From Rhodococcus_F sp040656415 (GTDB lineage Bacteria; Actinomycetota; Actinomycetes; Mycobacteriales; Mycobacteriaceae), in the NCBI RefSeq assembly GCF_040656415.1, contig NZ_JBFAMC010000002.1, positions 310,001 to 374,000 of the forward strand: a stretch of DNA of 64,000 nt, given 5' to 3'. Under the pieces are notes generated by a model. It worked only from the letters and a program-made list of their open reading frames with translations. It was not told the origin of the DNA and did not search any database. Within the stretch, counting starts at the first letter, position 1. The number at the start of each line of letters is the position of its first letter. Positions 35,505 to 45,067 of this stretch are shown one piece after another. A program made the position numbers and the translations under genes.

Positions 35505-38500
35505 TTACTGCTGGTCGCGCACCGGTCCGGGCGACCAGATACCTGACCTGGTCACTTGTTCAGAAATGACCTGGGCCGGCGTCGCCGCTTCGTCCAGTGG
35601 CGTGTACCGCTCGAGTGAGCCCCAATCTCGGTCCCAGTCGTTCGACAAATAGGTTGCCAGGGTTCTTGCCGACAGGAGCTGGTCGATCCAGCCCAGCGGA
35701 CCGCCGCCGAACTCGTCCTGCCAGCCATTCGTAACTTGCGCATTGGTTCGATCGGGCAGAATGCGCCAATGCGGGACCTCGGCCACACCGTAGCGATGGT
35801 CGAAGGGGCGCTGGCAGGGGAAGGCCAGCCCGACAGCCCAGTCCACGAGTACCGGGTCGACTGAGCCGACGACCGTCTGCAGTGTCTGCATCTTCGGCAC
35901 CCTGGGCGGGGTTATGGCCAGCCACGGGTCGGGGTCGGTACCCGGGTCTTCCGCGATGAGTCGCACGGTGTTTGCGTCGGTCGGGATCTGATCGAGCGGA
36001 ACACGCACGTTGCGCCACTCCGGTGCGGGGCCGATATCGATGGGGTCGACTGAGCCGAGCTGGGTGACGGTCCCGTCGGGCTCGGCAAACCCGTACTCGA
36101 CAGACAGGGTCTGCCCGGGGGTGACGAAGCCGACCGCGTCGACCGAGTGAATGCGTCCGGCGACCGAGATCGTGAGGATCGGAGCGTCGTCGCTGCGCTC
36201 GGGCAGTCCGTACCAGCCTGTGATGATGGAGGTGGATTGCTGCCGCCCGCCAGGCTGGTAGCTGCCCAGCACCGGGGTGCGTGCCGGGTCCAGACCGAAC
36301 GGCAGAGCGACGGTGCTGCCGTTGATGCCCACAATGGCTTCGTCACCACCACCAGTTTCTGAGCTGGTGGTCTGGTAGTTGGCGGTGTCGACGGTATCGG
36401 CGTCGCCGACCGCGACCAGTTCGGAACCGGTGGAGAGGTCGGGTGGAACGCCACCGGGTGTAAATCCCACCGCATCCGTGGCGCCGAACGCGCCCGCCCC
36501 GTCCAGATCTGTTACCGGGGTGAGCAGCGGGAGTAGCGCCGAGGTGGGGTCGGTTTCCACCAGCACCTCTTCGGCGAGGCCACAAGTATCCCCGCCGACC
36601 GACTCGATGTCGGACTTGGCGATGGAGTACGCGGGGTACTGTTCCACTGCCCCCTTCAGGAGGGACAGCACCTGGAACAGAACGACCGCAGCCGCCGCAA
36701 TGGTCAGCGGGGAAGCGGCGAGAATCCGGGCGTACCTTTCGTCGGGTTGCTTCTTCTGTTCCGTCTCGAACGGTTCCTGCACGTGGAACCAGGCGGCAAG
36801 GAGCACGGCCAGTACCGCCAGACCCAGGAAGACCGTGGAGAAGCCCTTGCCGCCGATCATCGGGGGCTGGTCGAACCAGGGGACGCCGTAGCTCGAGACA
36901 TACCAAAAGCTGTTGGATCCGGTGAACGTCAACGCCAGGATGAACAGGATCCCAGCGGTGAAGAGGGTCTGGTTACGTTTGGACCGGACGCTCGCTGCGC
37001 CAATGCCGACCGCGGTGAGCACCGCGACAGAGCCCGCGAGTCCGGCGTACACACCGAAGTGGTGCGTCCACTTCGTAGGCGTGAACATCATCAACAGAAG
37101 CGATGCGAAGACGATTCCGAGAATGCGGCGGGACGGCCCGACGGCGGCGCCCGGTACTCTCCCTTTCCGCAAGATCAGCACCACGCAGACGACTACGCAC
37201 AGCAGCATCACCAAGACACCGAATCGGCGGGCCAGGGAACCGTCCGGGGTGATACTCAGGAGAGCGTCCCAACGCTGTCGTTCGTCGAACCATGCCACGT
37301 TGGGTCCGACAGCGGAACGGACGCGGGTTGATTCTCGCACCGTCGCGAGCGTCTGATCCGCGAACACAACCACCAGCACGACCGTTCCTGCGGCGAGGAT
37401 CGGCATGATCTGGGGAGCCAGTCCCACCTGACGTGCGCGGGTGATCATGATTTGAAAGATGGGGCGGCCACCTGCGAGCAGGGCAGCGACGCAGATGAGA
37501 CCCGACGGACCGGCGGCGAGCGAGAACGCGGCGATGAGCACGGCGACGGCGGCGGGAAGTAGTCGCCCGGTCGCGATGGCACGTTCGACAGAACACCAGG
37601 TGAGAAGGGCGCCGACCGCAATGACGGGTTCAGGTCGCAGGCCATTGTTGTACGGCAGCCAGAAGGCGACGAAGACGAGGCCGCCGGTCCAGAGTGCAGT
37701 TCTGTTGTGGCGTACTGCGACGCCGAGCCGCGGAATGACCTCCCGGCTGATCAACATCCAACAGAGCAGACCCGCGAGCAGAGTGGGCAACCGCATCCAC
37801 ATGCTTGCGGTGCTCACATTCGCCATCAGCGCGAGAAGTTCGTACGACCAACCGAACGGTGCCTCGGGTACACCGAACCAGCGGAAGTAGTTGGCCATGT
37901 AGCCGGAATGCTCCGAAGCGCGCGCCATACCGAGGATGTAGCCGTCGTCGGAAGTGTTGGCGCCGATGATGTGCCACAGCACCAGCGTCCCGATCACGAC
38001 GGCATCGACTCCGGTGAACTTCCACCAGTGGGCGGGCAGGAAGCGGCGGGCACGTCTGCCGTCGATGCCGTCGATGCGGTGCAGCGCATACAGCGACGTC
38101 AGCGTCGCCAGGACGCACATGGCCATCACCAGCAACTTGAGCGTGGTCGGGCTGGATGAGAACCGGGAGTCGATGTCGACGTGGACGTTCAGTTCGCCGA
38201 GGGCGGTGCCCTCCGTGTTGCCGAGGGCGGTGCCCTCTGTGTTGCCGAGGGCGGTGCCCTGTAGGTCGGTGAAGAGCCCGACCATCTGGGGGCGCCAGTC
38301 TCCGTCGACACGGCCGGTCACCGGCTGCGCGAGACCGGTGATTTCGGCGGACGTTCGCTGATAGTCGGAGGTGACGCTGATAGTCGCGCACCCTTGGAGA
38401 TCGGCAAGGTTCGCGGAGATCAACGAGGTCCCGCGGATCACGACGTCAACCGTGGCGTCGTCGCTGCTCTTGATGACGAGACCGTTCTGCTCGAAGTCGG

Positions 38501-38822
38501 GCGCCCGGTCCGGGAGCGTCGAGAGAACGGTGCCGCCCTCCGGTTCGAGGTGAGTGAAAGCCGAGCACGGAATGCTGACCTGCATGTTCAGCGGTGTATA
38601 GGAGACGAGTGGGGCCTCGACGCTGTTCAGGACGCCGTTTTGCGGCCAGTCGATCGAGGCCGCATCCTGCTTCACCGGCAGGAACGGGATGGCTAGCGCG
38701 AGCAGGAAACCGAGCAGACCGGTCGTGATCGCGAGGATCCGGAATGTGCGGATGGTCCGAATGTCAGCCGGCGTCGGCTGTGATGATGGAGGTTCGACCT
38801 CGTCGGGTTCACCGGACCGCAC
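35505..38822 (-). CDS. Emb-type arabinosyltransferase (GT53), paralogue 2
   Basis: This 1105-residue protein is a full-length paralogue of its neighbour 61 bp downstream. The GT-C loop reads NTSDDGYILGMARASEHSGYM, again with Met at the EmbB M306 position, then WFGVPEAPFGWSYELLALM. The C-terminal binding module has LAFPCQRPFDHRYGVAE and WSPGPVRDQQ. An 8-residue repeat (GTALGNTE, two and a half copies) lies in the first periplasmic domain, about residues 188-208. It starts at GTG 38822. It is the emb gene nearer aftA, the position embC holds in M. tuberculosis, but position alone does not settle orthology. Confidence 0.92.
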   Translation of the reverse strand: MRSGEPDEVEPPSSQPTPADIRTIRTFRILAITTGLLGFLLALAIPFLPVKQDAASIDWPQNGVLNSVEAPLVSYTPLNMQVSIPCSAFTHLEPEGGTVLSTLPDRAPDFEQNGLVIKSSDDATVDVVIRGTSLISANLADLQGCATISVTSDYQRTSAEITGLAQPVTGRVDGDWRPQMVGLFTDLQGTALGNTEGTALGNTEGTALGELNVHVDIDSRFSSSPTTLKLLVMAMCVLATLTSLYALHRIDGIDGRRARRFLPAHWWKFTGVDAVVIGTLVLWHIIGANTSDDGYILGMARASEHSGYMANYFRWFGVPEAPFGWSYELLALMANVSTASMWMRLPTLLAGLLCWMLISREVIPRLGVAVRHNRTALWTGGLVFVAFWLPYNNGLRPEPVIAVGALLTWCSVERAIATGRLLPAAVAVLIAAFSLAAGPSGLICVAALLAGGRPIFQIMITRARQVGLAPQIMPILAAGTVVLVVVFADQTLATVRESTRVRSAVGPNVAWFDERQRWDALLSITPDGSLARRFGVLVMLLCVVVCVVLILRKGRVPGAAVGPSRRILGIVFASLLLMMFTPTKWTHHFGVYAGLAGSVAVLTAVGIGAASVRSKRNQTLFTAGILFILALTFTGSNSFWYVSSYGVPWFDQPPMIGGKGFSTVFLGLAVLAVLLAAWFHVQEPFETEQKKQPDERYARILAASPLTIAAAAVVLFQVLSLLKGAVEQYPAYSIAKSDIESVGGDTCGLAEEVLVETDPTSALLPLLTPVTDLDGAGAFGATDAVGFTPGGVPPDLSTGSELVAVGDADTVDTANYQTTSSETGGGDEAIVGINGSTVALPFGLDPARTPVLGSYQPGGRQQSTSIITGWYGLPERSDDAPILTISVAGRIHSVDAVGFVTPGQTLSVEYGFAEPDGTVTQLGSVDPIDIGPAPEWRNVRVPLDQIPTDANTVRLIAEDPGTDPDPWLAITPPRVPKMQTLQTVVGSVDPVLVDWAVGLAFPCQRPFDHRYGVAEVPHWRILPDRTNAQVTNGWQDEFGGGPLGWIDQLLSARTLATYLSNDWDRDWGSLERYTPLDEAATPAQVISEQVTRSGIWSPGPVRDQQ
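38197..38260. repeat. 24-bp tandem repeat (2.7 units) inside emb paralogue 2
   Basis: The unit CCGAGGGCGGTGCCCTCYGT plus GTTG repeats in frame and encodes GTALGNTE. It lies in the extracytoplasmic domain before TM2 and is absent from emb paralogue 1. Confidence 0.9.
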
Positions 38823-38924
38823 ACGATGATGCTAAGCGGTGGGAGGTTCCGGCTCATACTCCTGAACTCGTGAGGAGCGCCGACGGTGCCCCTCGCCGTT
38901 CCGCCGACGTGGGTCCGAGCCGCC

Positions 38925-40718
38925 CTACGTCAGCGCCCGCACGTCCCATATCCATACGTCGTCAACGGCTCTTGCAGGCGAACCGATGAGTCGACCGACC
39001 GTCTCGCGAAGGGCTTGGTCATTGTGGGTGTGCGGAAGCACCAAGATGTCCGCCTTCCAGAATCTCAGATCCGCGAACGCCTGAGCTTTCGTCGCGTCGT
39101 CGATGTCCGGCACCTCTCCGGACCTCTGCGCGGACGCCAGTAGCAGCGCGGTTGGGCGGTCGTCCGGCCCGTACTTGCCGCGTTCCTCGCTGCCGGCCGG
39201 ACCGATGAAATATCCTCCGGCGATTGGGAATGCGAAATCTTGCTCGATCTGCCAGCGCAACATTCGCGCATTCTCGGGTGACGGCAGCGGCACGGTGACC
39301 ACGGAACCATCGGTGACATACTCTCGCCACGCGCCGTCGGCGAAGAAGGCCGGTGGGCTCGTTCGGGGCACTACGGGCAGTGGGGTGGGAGCGAGGGGAA
39401 CAAGGGCCACCACGAGCCATCCCATCCACACGGCGATAGTGGTGCGACGACCTTCTCCGGCGGAATTCAATGCCCGCTCTGTGCCCAGGGCGAGCAACAG
39501 AGCGGCTGCCGGTAGGCAGCCCATCGCGAAACGCGATTCGAGGACCGACTCCAGTAGCGGGAGATGCGAAATCAGCTTCCAAGGCAAAGAGATACCGGTG
39601 TCCCGGCCGCCGATGGTGAGCGATGTGCCGAGCGACAGCACACCCATCACGGCCACCGTCACCGCAGCTGCCCGTGCCAGCGGTATGCGCCACAACCACA
39701 CCGCAGACAAGCCGAGGAGTATCAGCAGTGGCCAGCCGAAGTATGCGTTCTCCTCGGTCGCGTTGATGCTGAACTCGGCGGATCCGGGCTTCCCAGCCAG
39801 CGAGGATGTTGGAAAGCTGGTGATCTCCTTGACGTCGTTGCCGACCGAACCGTGCTCGATCGCCTTGTAGCTGCCGGGGCCGAAGAACTGCCACCAGAGT
39901 GGGAAGGCGGTGATGGCCAACGCAACGACGCCCGCGACGGCGAAACCTTTGATGCTTCGCTTCGCCGCCGCCACGGCCGCGCGTGGACGCGATGCTGCGA
40001 ATGCAACCCCGAAGACCGCGAATGCAAGCGCGTAGATCAGCAGGGGTTCCTCGCCGAGGAAGATCTGATAGGCGATCAACAGGCCCGCGGTGATGCCGTC
40101 TCTGACCGGTCGCGCTCCTGTGCCCAGTCGGACCACCGTCAATGCGATGAACGGCAGCAGGAACAGCGCGACGAAATTGGGATGCCCGTTGGCGTGTGAG
40201 ATCAGCGCCGGGGCGAAGCCGCACAGGCCGCCGCCGACCGCCGCTGCGAATCGCGAGGACACGACATGGCGCGAAAATACCCAATACCAGGCAGCAGCTG
40301 TGCCCGACAAGCCAAGTGCGAGCACAAAAGTGAACGTTACCCCTGGACCGAACAGCAGCGTGACCGGCGCCAAGGGAATGCTGACGCCGAACATCGCCGT
40401 GTTGCTCATCAAGTTGACGCCGAGCGGATAGTTCTGGAGATCGCTGAACAGTGGGTTTTCGAGATGAACCAGAGAACGTGCGGCAACGGCGAAGAACCAC
40501 TCCCACATCGTCTGGTCCTGCCCGCTGTTGACCAGGTATCCCGTCCCGAGGTGCTTCCACTGATTGCTCAGGACAAATCCTGCCAACCCCACGTAGAAGG
40601 CGACCGCGGCGACATCACCCGGGTGTGGTGGGAAGCGGGAGCGGAGACGACGAATAGCAGTGCTGGTTGCGCTAGCGTTCGGTGTCGTCGTCTCCGCATC
40701 GGCGAGAATCTCAGTCAC
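38925..40718 (-). CDS. Polytopic membrane protein, GT-C-like glycosyltransferase shape, unassigned
   Basis: This 597-residue protein has an N-terminal cytoplasmic segment, about ten hydrophobic helices and a C-terminal soluble domain of about 150 residues (AFFADGAWREYVTDGSVVTVPLP). The first large outer loop has VNSGQDQTMWEWFFAVAARS and LFSDLQNYPLGVNLMSNTAM. An acidic residue in the first loop after TM1, followed by many helices and a C-terminal extracytoplasmic domain, is typical of GT-C enzymes using polyprenyl-phosphate sugars. I recognise no specific family. The GTG at 40718 has CCGGAGGCG upstream. It lies between emb and aftA, so a role in arabinan or another surface glycan is plausible but unproven. 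Confidence 0.75.
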   Translation of the reverse strand: MTEILADAETTTPNASATSTAIRRLRSRFPPHPGDVAAVAFYVGLAGFVLSNQWKHLGTGYLVNSGQDQTMWEWFFAVAARSLVHLENPLFSDLQNYPLGVNLMSNTAMFGVSIPLAPVTLLFGPGVTFTFVLALGLSGTAAAWYWVFSRHVVSSRFAAAVGGGLCGFAPALISHANGHPNFVALFLLPFIALTVVRLGTGARPVRDGITAGLLIAYQIFLGEEPLLIYALAFAVFGVAFAASRPRAAVAAAKRSIKGFAVAGVVALAITAFPLWWQFFGPGSYKAIEHGSVGNDVKEITSFPTSSLAGKPGSAEFSINATEENAYFGWPLLILLGLSAVWLWRIPLARAAAVTVAVMGVLSLGTSLTIGGRDTGISLPWKLISHLPLLESVLESRFAMGCLPAAALLLALGTERALNSAGEGRRTTIAVWMGWLVVALVPLAPTPLPVVPRTSPPAFFADGAWREYVTDGSVVTVPLPSPENARMLRWQIEQDFAFPIAGGYFIGPAGSEERGKYGPDDRPTALLLASAQRSGEVPDIDDATKAQAFADLRFWKADILVLPHTHNDQALRETVGRLIGSPARAVDDVWIWDVRALT

Positions 40719-41034
40719 GAAGCAGCGCCTCCGGGGCTCATGTCGGTGCCGATCGTCCGAGAATACCGGAGTTAGCCAACTGGTAGCTGAACAAGGCTCC
40801 GGAGCGCACCAGCGGGTGCGTGGAAGTCGTTGTGGGCGCACGGATCAGCGTTCAGCAGTGGGTCCTGGATATTTGGCGATATCGGCTTCGCCCGCGTTGT
40901 TATCAGGTTATTCTCTGTGCTAAACGGTTGGACGATTTGTGAACTTCTGATCAAGCCGGGTGTCGAATTCGGCTGCCAATGTGTACGCTCAGCATGGATT
41001 TTGTAACGCAACGCACATCCTGAATGAGGTCCGC
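40719..41034. other. Divergent intergenic region upstream of the porin gene
   Basis: This 316-bp gap between a minus-strand membrane protein and a plus-strand porin must hold both promoters. I see a ribosome site (GAGG, 5 bp before ATG 41035) but no -10/-35 pair I would defend. Confidence 0.4.
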
Positions 41035-41727
41035 ATGACAAACATGAACAAATCTCGCCTTGGCTTCACACGAGCGCTTGCAGTTGCAGGCGTCACTACG
41101 CTCGGTGTGGTCATGGGCAATGGCTCGGCGTCAGCGGCCATCGACAATTCCAGATCGATCACTGACGTAAACGGCAACGTGATCACGGTCGTGCAGGGCG
41201 ATACCAGCTTCCAAGGCGTTCCGCCGCTTGACAGTGCGCCGACCAGTGTCGAGTTCTTCCACGACGGCTATGCGGGATTCGCAATCGAGGGCCCCAATGC
41301 GGGGGAATTCGAGGCCACTGAGCTGAGCATGGGTTATCAGATCGGTTATCCGGTCGCCTTGGTCGGCGCGTTGGTGGTGCTCTCCACGCCAAACCTCGAC
41401 TGGGAGGTCGGGGCAAACAACGCGGTCGTTGTGGAAGTCCTCCCGGTCCCAGCTCTGGTCCTCGAGTCGGGAACCCAAGGCGCGATCGGTGGCTCGATCA
41501 TTCCGTCGCAGGAACTCGCCATCGACCTCGAGCCCGGCGGAATCACTACCGTTCCGGTCCTGGACAGGCAGCCCTTCGATGGGCCGGCGGCATTGGTGCG
41601 GATGGACGGAATGCACGGTGCGGTCTCCGGTGCGCTCGGCCCGGTCACGATCCGCCCGTACGCGATGGTATCCACCGTCAGTGGAAACACTGTGATGACC
41701 TACGGTGAGCCGCAGCGGCTCAACTAG
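41035..41727 (+). CDS. MspA-family outer-membrane porin
   Basis: This 230-residue exported protein has a signal peptide (ALAVAGVTTLGVVMGNGSASA, cleaved before AIDNS). The mature sequence begins IDNSRSITDVNGN, runs as beta-strand-rich segments (SVEFFHDGYAGFAIEG, LSMGYQIGYPVALVGALVVL) and ends with GPVTIRPYAMVSTVSGN, the closing strands typical of MspA. MspA porins form octameric channels through the mycolate layer for small polar solutes. The ATG at 41035 has GAGG at the right distance. It is on the opposite strand to the flanking arabinan genes, so it is separately controlled. Confidence 0.9.
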   Translation: MTNMNKSRLGFTRALAVAGVTTLGVVMGNGSASAAIDNSRSITDVNGNVITVVQGDTSFQGVPPLDSAPTSVEFFHDGYAGFAIEGPNAGEFEATELSMGYQIGYPVALVGALVVLSTPNLDWEVGANNAVVVEVLPVPALVLESGTQGAIGGSIIPSQELAIDLEPGGITTVPVLDRQPFDGPAALVRMDGMHGAVSGALGPVTIRPYAMVSTVSGNTVMTYGEPQRLN

Positions 41728-41984
41728 CGGGTTGATCCTGGAACGAGTCGTGAACGATCAACGATCGTAGATTCGTTCGGAGGTTATGCCAGCGATCTGG
41801 TCGTGGGGGCTGGCCCGGCCCAGGATGTCGCGGACACAGCCAGAATCGCTGCTGAGCCCCGATGAACACCTCATGAGTGGTACACAACCACCCGTGAGGT
41901 GTTCTCCGTTTCAGGGCCTCCCTGTCGACGCCGAGTCGACCGATTTGCCGACACGGAGCGTGGAGGCGCGGCGGTCTGCACGTT

Positions 41985-42260
41985 CTACGCCGCACGCTCG
42001 GCAGGTCGCGTCGGCGAGGATGCCCGCCCGATGTTTCGCGACTTGTCCCGACTGACACGGGCAACGAGGTCGCTGACCATCCACAGCGCTACACCGAGCA
42101 CTGCGATCGCAAAAACAGCCCAGTGCCCGACGTGCACGCCGACGATCGCTCCTATCGTCAACGCGAGGCCGGCCAGTATGAACACTCCGCCGCCGGCGGT
42201 GCCGAGAAGATGGACTTCCCCATTGTCTGCACTACGTTCAGGCTCCACCGGATCTGCCAT
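41985..42260 (-). CDS. Small two-helix membrane protein
   Basis: This 91-residue protein starts MADPVEPERSADNGEVHLLG. Two adjacent hydrophobic helices (TAGGGVFILAGLALTIGAIVG and HWAVFAIAVLGVALWMVSDL) precede a basic tail (ARVSRDKSRNIGRASS). GAGGAG lies 5 bp before the ATG at 42260, which is why I prefer it to the GTG at 42275. It is on the same strand as the arabinan genes but about 100 bp downstream of aftA. No function is assignable. Confidence 0.6.
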   Translation of the reverse strand: MADPVEPERSADNGEVHLLGTAGGGVFILAGLALTIGAIVGVHVGHWAVFAIAVLGVALWMVSDLVARVSRDKSRNIGRASSPTRPAERAA

Positions 42261-42368
42261 GACCGCTCCTCGCAACGACCGTGAATTGTTCTCCGAAGAA
42301 CGGAACTGGCCCCCCTCCTGGAGTGAGTGCGGAGTTCCCGCACGCAGCCCGGGCTAAACGCGAACCGC

Positions 42369-44294
42369 TCAGATTCTCGAGACGACTACGAACGGACCGA
42401 TCTCCGAGACCGTGAATCGTGGATCGTCGAACAGTTCCTTGGAGAACGAGACGGTGTAGCGGCGGACGTTGGGGTCGTTGGGGTAGACGTCCTCTGCAAG
42501 TCGCAGCGTGTAGCCGTCCACGCCCTGACGGAAGATGAACACGTCGGGAGCACGCCAAGGGGATTCGTCCAGCGCAGCCACGAGCTGATCCGGAGTCTGC
42601 AATTCGCTCCAGTCTTCGATGGCTCGTGCGCGGTCGGCGAAATCTGCCAGGGGATTGGCGTAGTGCGATGTCAGAGCCTGGAACCCCAGGTATGGATAGA
42701 AGCTCAGGAAACTTGTGTCGGCGGTCAGGATCACCGTGTCATCACGATCGCGTGGAATCTGCGACGTGATGGTCTCGTCAAGTTCGGCGTAGTACGCCGC
42801 CGCGCCGGGTGGACGTTTGTCTGCCCGATTGCCATCGCCATCGGTGTCCGTGTACGCAACGGTGATGTCCGAGCCGAGATGCTGCGGGATGTCTTGGACG
42901 AAAGCCAAGCCGCCGAGCACGCCGATCACGACGACGGCGCCCTTCACGCGTGGACTGTCGCTGGTTGCCAGTACCAGCCATCCCGCGAATTCGACGAACC
43001 CGAACACACCGGCAGTGCCGAGAAGGACGATGAGAACCGGCTCGAGCCGGAACGAGAGCAGTGTGCTGCCGAGAACCGTGAACGTCATCGACATCAGTGA
43101 CCACAGGTAGATGGTCACGACGCCGACCCCGAGCGCCTGCGCACGCCGCGACGAAGACGCTCTGGCAACCAGCCAGAGGGTGCCGAGCAGGCACAGCGCC
43201 CCGGTGAGCGAGAACTCGATCATCGGCAGGGGTAGTTGCGCACCGGACTCGGGTAGATAGTGCAATGCCGTTCCGGAGGTCGCCGGAGAACCGTGCACCA
43301 CCTCGAGCAGGTACGGCAACCAGACCGTCAGTGCGAGCAGACCCGACACCACGGCAATGACGACCAACCGCGCCAGCGGATCGATCGCCGCCCTCCACGT
43401 CTTCTGCGCCCGTGTGCGCAGAACGGCAGACAGCAGGGCGAGCAGCGTTATCGCGAGGGCGGCGACGGCGAGATACAGCGAGTAGAACGTGGCAGCGAGA
43501 CCGAGGAACAGTCCGGTGCCGATCACCGCACCCCAGCCGCCCCGTCCGTTGGATCGGTACAGGCCGCCCCAAGCGAGGACGAGGCCGGGACCCACCAGCA
43601 GGGCGATGACGGCGCTGTAGGGCTCAGGGGAACCGTAGGCCAGAACCAGCGCTGCGCTCGCGAGCGACACCAGGATGGCCAAGTCGTGGCGGATCAGATT
43701 GCTCCACAGCACCAGCGCCACCACAGCTGCCACGGCGAGAGACCCGATGGCATACGGCTTGAACGCTTCCCAGCCGTCCAAGCCGAGTAGGTTCGCGACG
43801 CGCCCTCCCACCCAGAACCACCCGGCCGGATAGTACGGCGGCAGGTCCGCGTACGTCATGTCCCGCAGCGCGGCGGAGTCGGTCAGCCGCGTGAGGTACT
43901 CGGTGCGGAACTCCTGGTCGACGGAGATTCCGTGCAAGTACAGCTTGGTCGCAGCAAGCGGAAGGCCGAGCGTGACGGTCACGAACCCGGACAGGCTCGC
44001 CCACGACAGCAGCGTCGCGAACCGGCCTGCCCGGTGCAGGCGTACCAGGAGCACGGACAGAGCGATGCCCGCGATGGTCGCGACCTGGCCGACCGTCGTG
44101 ACCGATTGCAGCACGTTGGACGAGTTGAAAGCGGGCCACTGCACGCGCGAGAAGGCGAACAACCCGACTGCGGCAACCACCGAGGCCACGATGGCTCCCA
44201 GCAATATCTCGACAGCTGTCGAGAGGGACTTTCGAGCTGGTGCTACGTCTGCTTCCGGCGTCTCTGCTTCCGTCGTCTCTGCGTCAGTTGTCAC
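42369..44294 (-). CDS. aftA: Priming arabinofuranosyltransferase AftA
   Basis: AftA (GT85) adds the first arabinofuranose to galactan. The 641-residue membrane protein has an N-terminal cytoplasmic tail (TEAETPEADVAPARKS), about eleven helices, the conserved loop ADLPPYYPAGWFWVGGR and a C-terminal extracytoplasmic domain (WRAPDVFIFRQGVDGYTLR). GTG 44294 lies 11 bp downstream of the dprE2 stop at 44306, so dprE1-dprE2-aftA form one operon, as in M. tuberculosis Rv3790-Rv3792. The emb genes further along the strand are separated by extra genes. Confidence 0.95.
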   Translation of the reverse strand: MTTDAETTEAETPEADVAPARKSLSTAVEILLGAIVASVVAAVGLFAFSRVQWPAFNSSNVLQSVTTVGQVATIAGIALSVLLVRLHRAGRFATLLSWASLSGFVTVTLGLPLAATKLYLHGISVDQEFRTEYLTRLTDSAALRDMTYADLPPYYPAGWFWVGGRVANLLGLDGWEAFKPYAIGSLAVAAVVALVLWSNLIRHDLAILVSLASAALVLAYGSPEPYSAVIALLVGPGLVLAWGGLYRSNGRGGWGAVIGTGLFLGLAATFYSLYLAVAALAITLLALLSAVLRTRAQKTWRAAIDPLARLVVIAVVSGLLALTVWLPYLLEVVHGSPATSGTALHYLPESGAQLPLPMIEFSLTGALCLLGTLWLVARASSSRRAQALGVGVVTIYLWSLMSMTFTVLGSTLLSFRLEPVLIVLLGTAGVFGFVEFAGWLVLATSDSPRVKGAVVVIGVLGGLAFVQDIPQHLGSDITVAYTDTDGDGNRADKRPPGAAAYYAELDETITSQIPRDRDDTVILTADTSFLSFYPYLGFQALTSHYANPLADFADRARAIEDWSELQTPDQLVAALDESPWRAPDVFIFRQGVDGYTLRLAEDVYPNDPNVRRYTVSFSKELFDDPRFTVSEIGPFVVVSRI

Positions 44295-44305
44295 AAAGGC
44301 GAAGC

Positions 44306-45067
44306 TTAGATGGGCAGCTTCTTGAATATCGGACGCGGGATGTGTCGCAGGATCATCATCACGTACCGGAAGGCGCCCGGTGCCCAGACGAGATCCTTGC
44401 CCTTCTCCGCCGACGAGACCGCGAGTTTGGCCACGTCTTCCTTGTTCACGGTGAGCGGGGCCTCTTTCACGTTCGCGGACATGCGGGTGCGGACCTGGCC
44501 GGGACGGATGACCAGCACACGCGGACCGAATTCGCTCAGAGCCTCACCGAGGCCGAGATAGAACCCGTCGAGCCCGGCCTTGGTGGAGCCGTACACGAAG
44601 TTCGAGCGACGCACGCGTTCACCGGCGGCGGAGGACATGGCGATGATCTGACCGTAGCCCTGGGCCTTCATCTTCTCGCCCACCAGCACACCCACCGACA
44701 CCGCGGCGGTGTAGTTGACCTCGGCGATCTGAACCGCCTTGCGCTGGTCCTGCCACAACTCCTCGGCGTCTCCGAGCAGGCCGAACGCGACGATGGCGAC
44801 GTCGACGTCACCGCCATCCCAAGCCTCGTCGATCACCTTGGGGTGCGCTTCGGTGTCGATGGCATCGAAGTCGATCACGTCGACCGCACTGGCGCCTGCC
44901 GCCTTCAGTTGGGTCACGGCATCGTCGCGACCGGGGTCGCCGGGCAGCGCCGCGAGAATCACCCGCATCGGCGCCTTCTTCAGGTACTCCTCACAAATGG
45001 CAAGACCGATCTCGGACGTGCCGCCGAGGAGCAGGAGGGTTTGGGGATTACCGACAGCGTTGATCAC
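44306..45067 (-). CDS. dprE2: Decaprenylphosphoryl-2-keto-ribose reductase DprE2
   Basis: This short-chain dehydrogenase reduces the keto intermediate to decaprenyl-phospho-arabinose. The 253 residues show the nucleotide-binding LLLGGTSEIGLAICEEYL, the Ser in MSSAAGERVRR and the catalytic pair in VYGSTKAGLDGF (YxxxK). It starts with a GTG directly after the dprE1 stop with no gap, so the two are translationally linked. It works with DprE1 on the periplasmic or membrane-associated pathway that supplies all arabinosyltransferases here. Confidence 0.96.
   Translation of the reverse strand: MINAVGNPQTLLLLGGTSEIGLAICEEYLKKAPMRVILAALPGDPGRDDAVTQLKAAGASAVDVIDFDAIDTEAHPKVIDEAWDGGDVDVAIVAFGLLGDAEELWQDQRKAVQIAEVNYTAAVSVGVLVGEKMKAQGYGQIIAMSSAAGERVRRSNFVYGSTKAGLDGFYLGLGEALSEFGPRVLVIRPGQVRTRMSANVKEAPLTVNKEDVAKLAVSSAEKGKDLVWAPGAFRYVMMILRHIPRPIFKKLPI

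Noticed and set aside
41720..42064. Open frame of 114 codons on the minus strand beside the porin gene
   Set aside because: It is Arg/Pro-rich, overlaps the ends of the porin gene and the small membrane protein gene, and shows no family pattern. I also considered a transposase remnant but saw no motif or inverted repeats.
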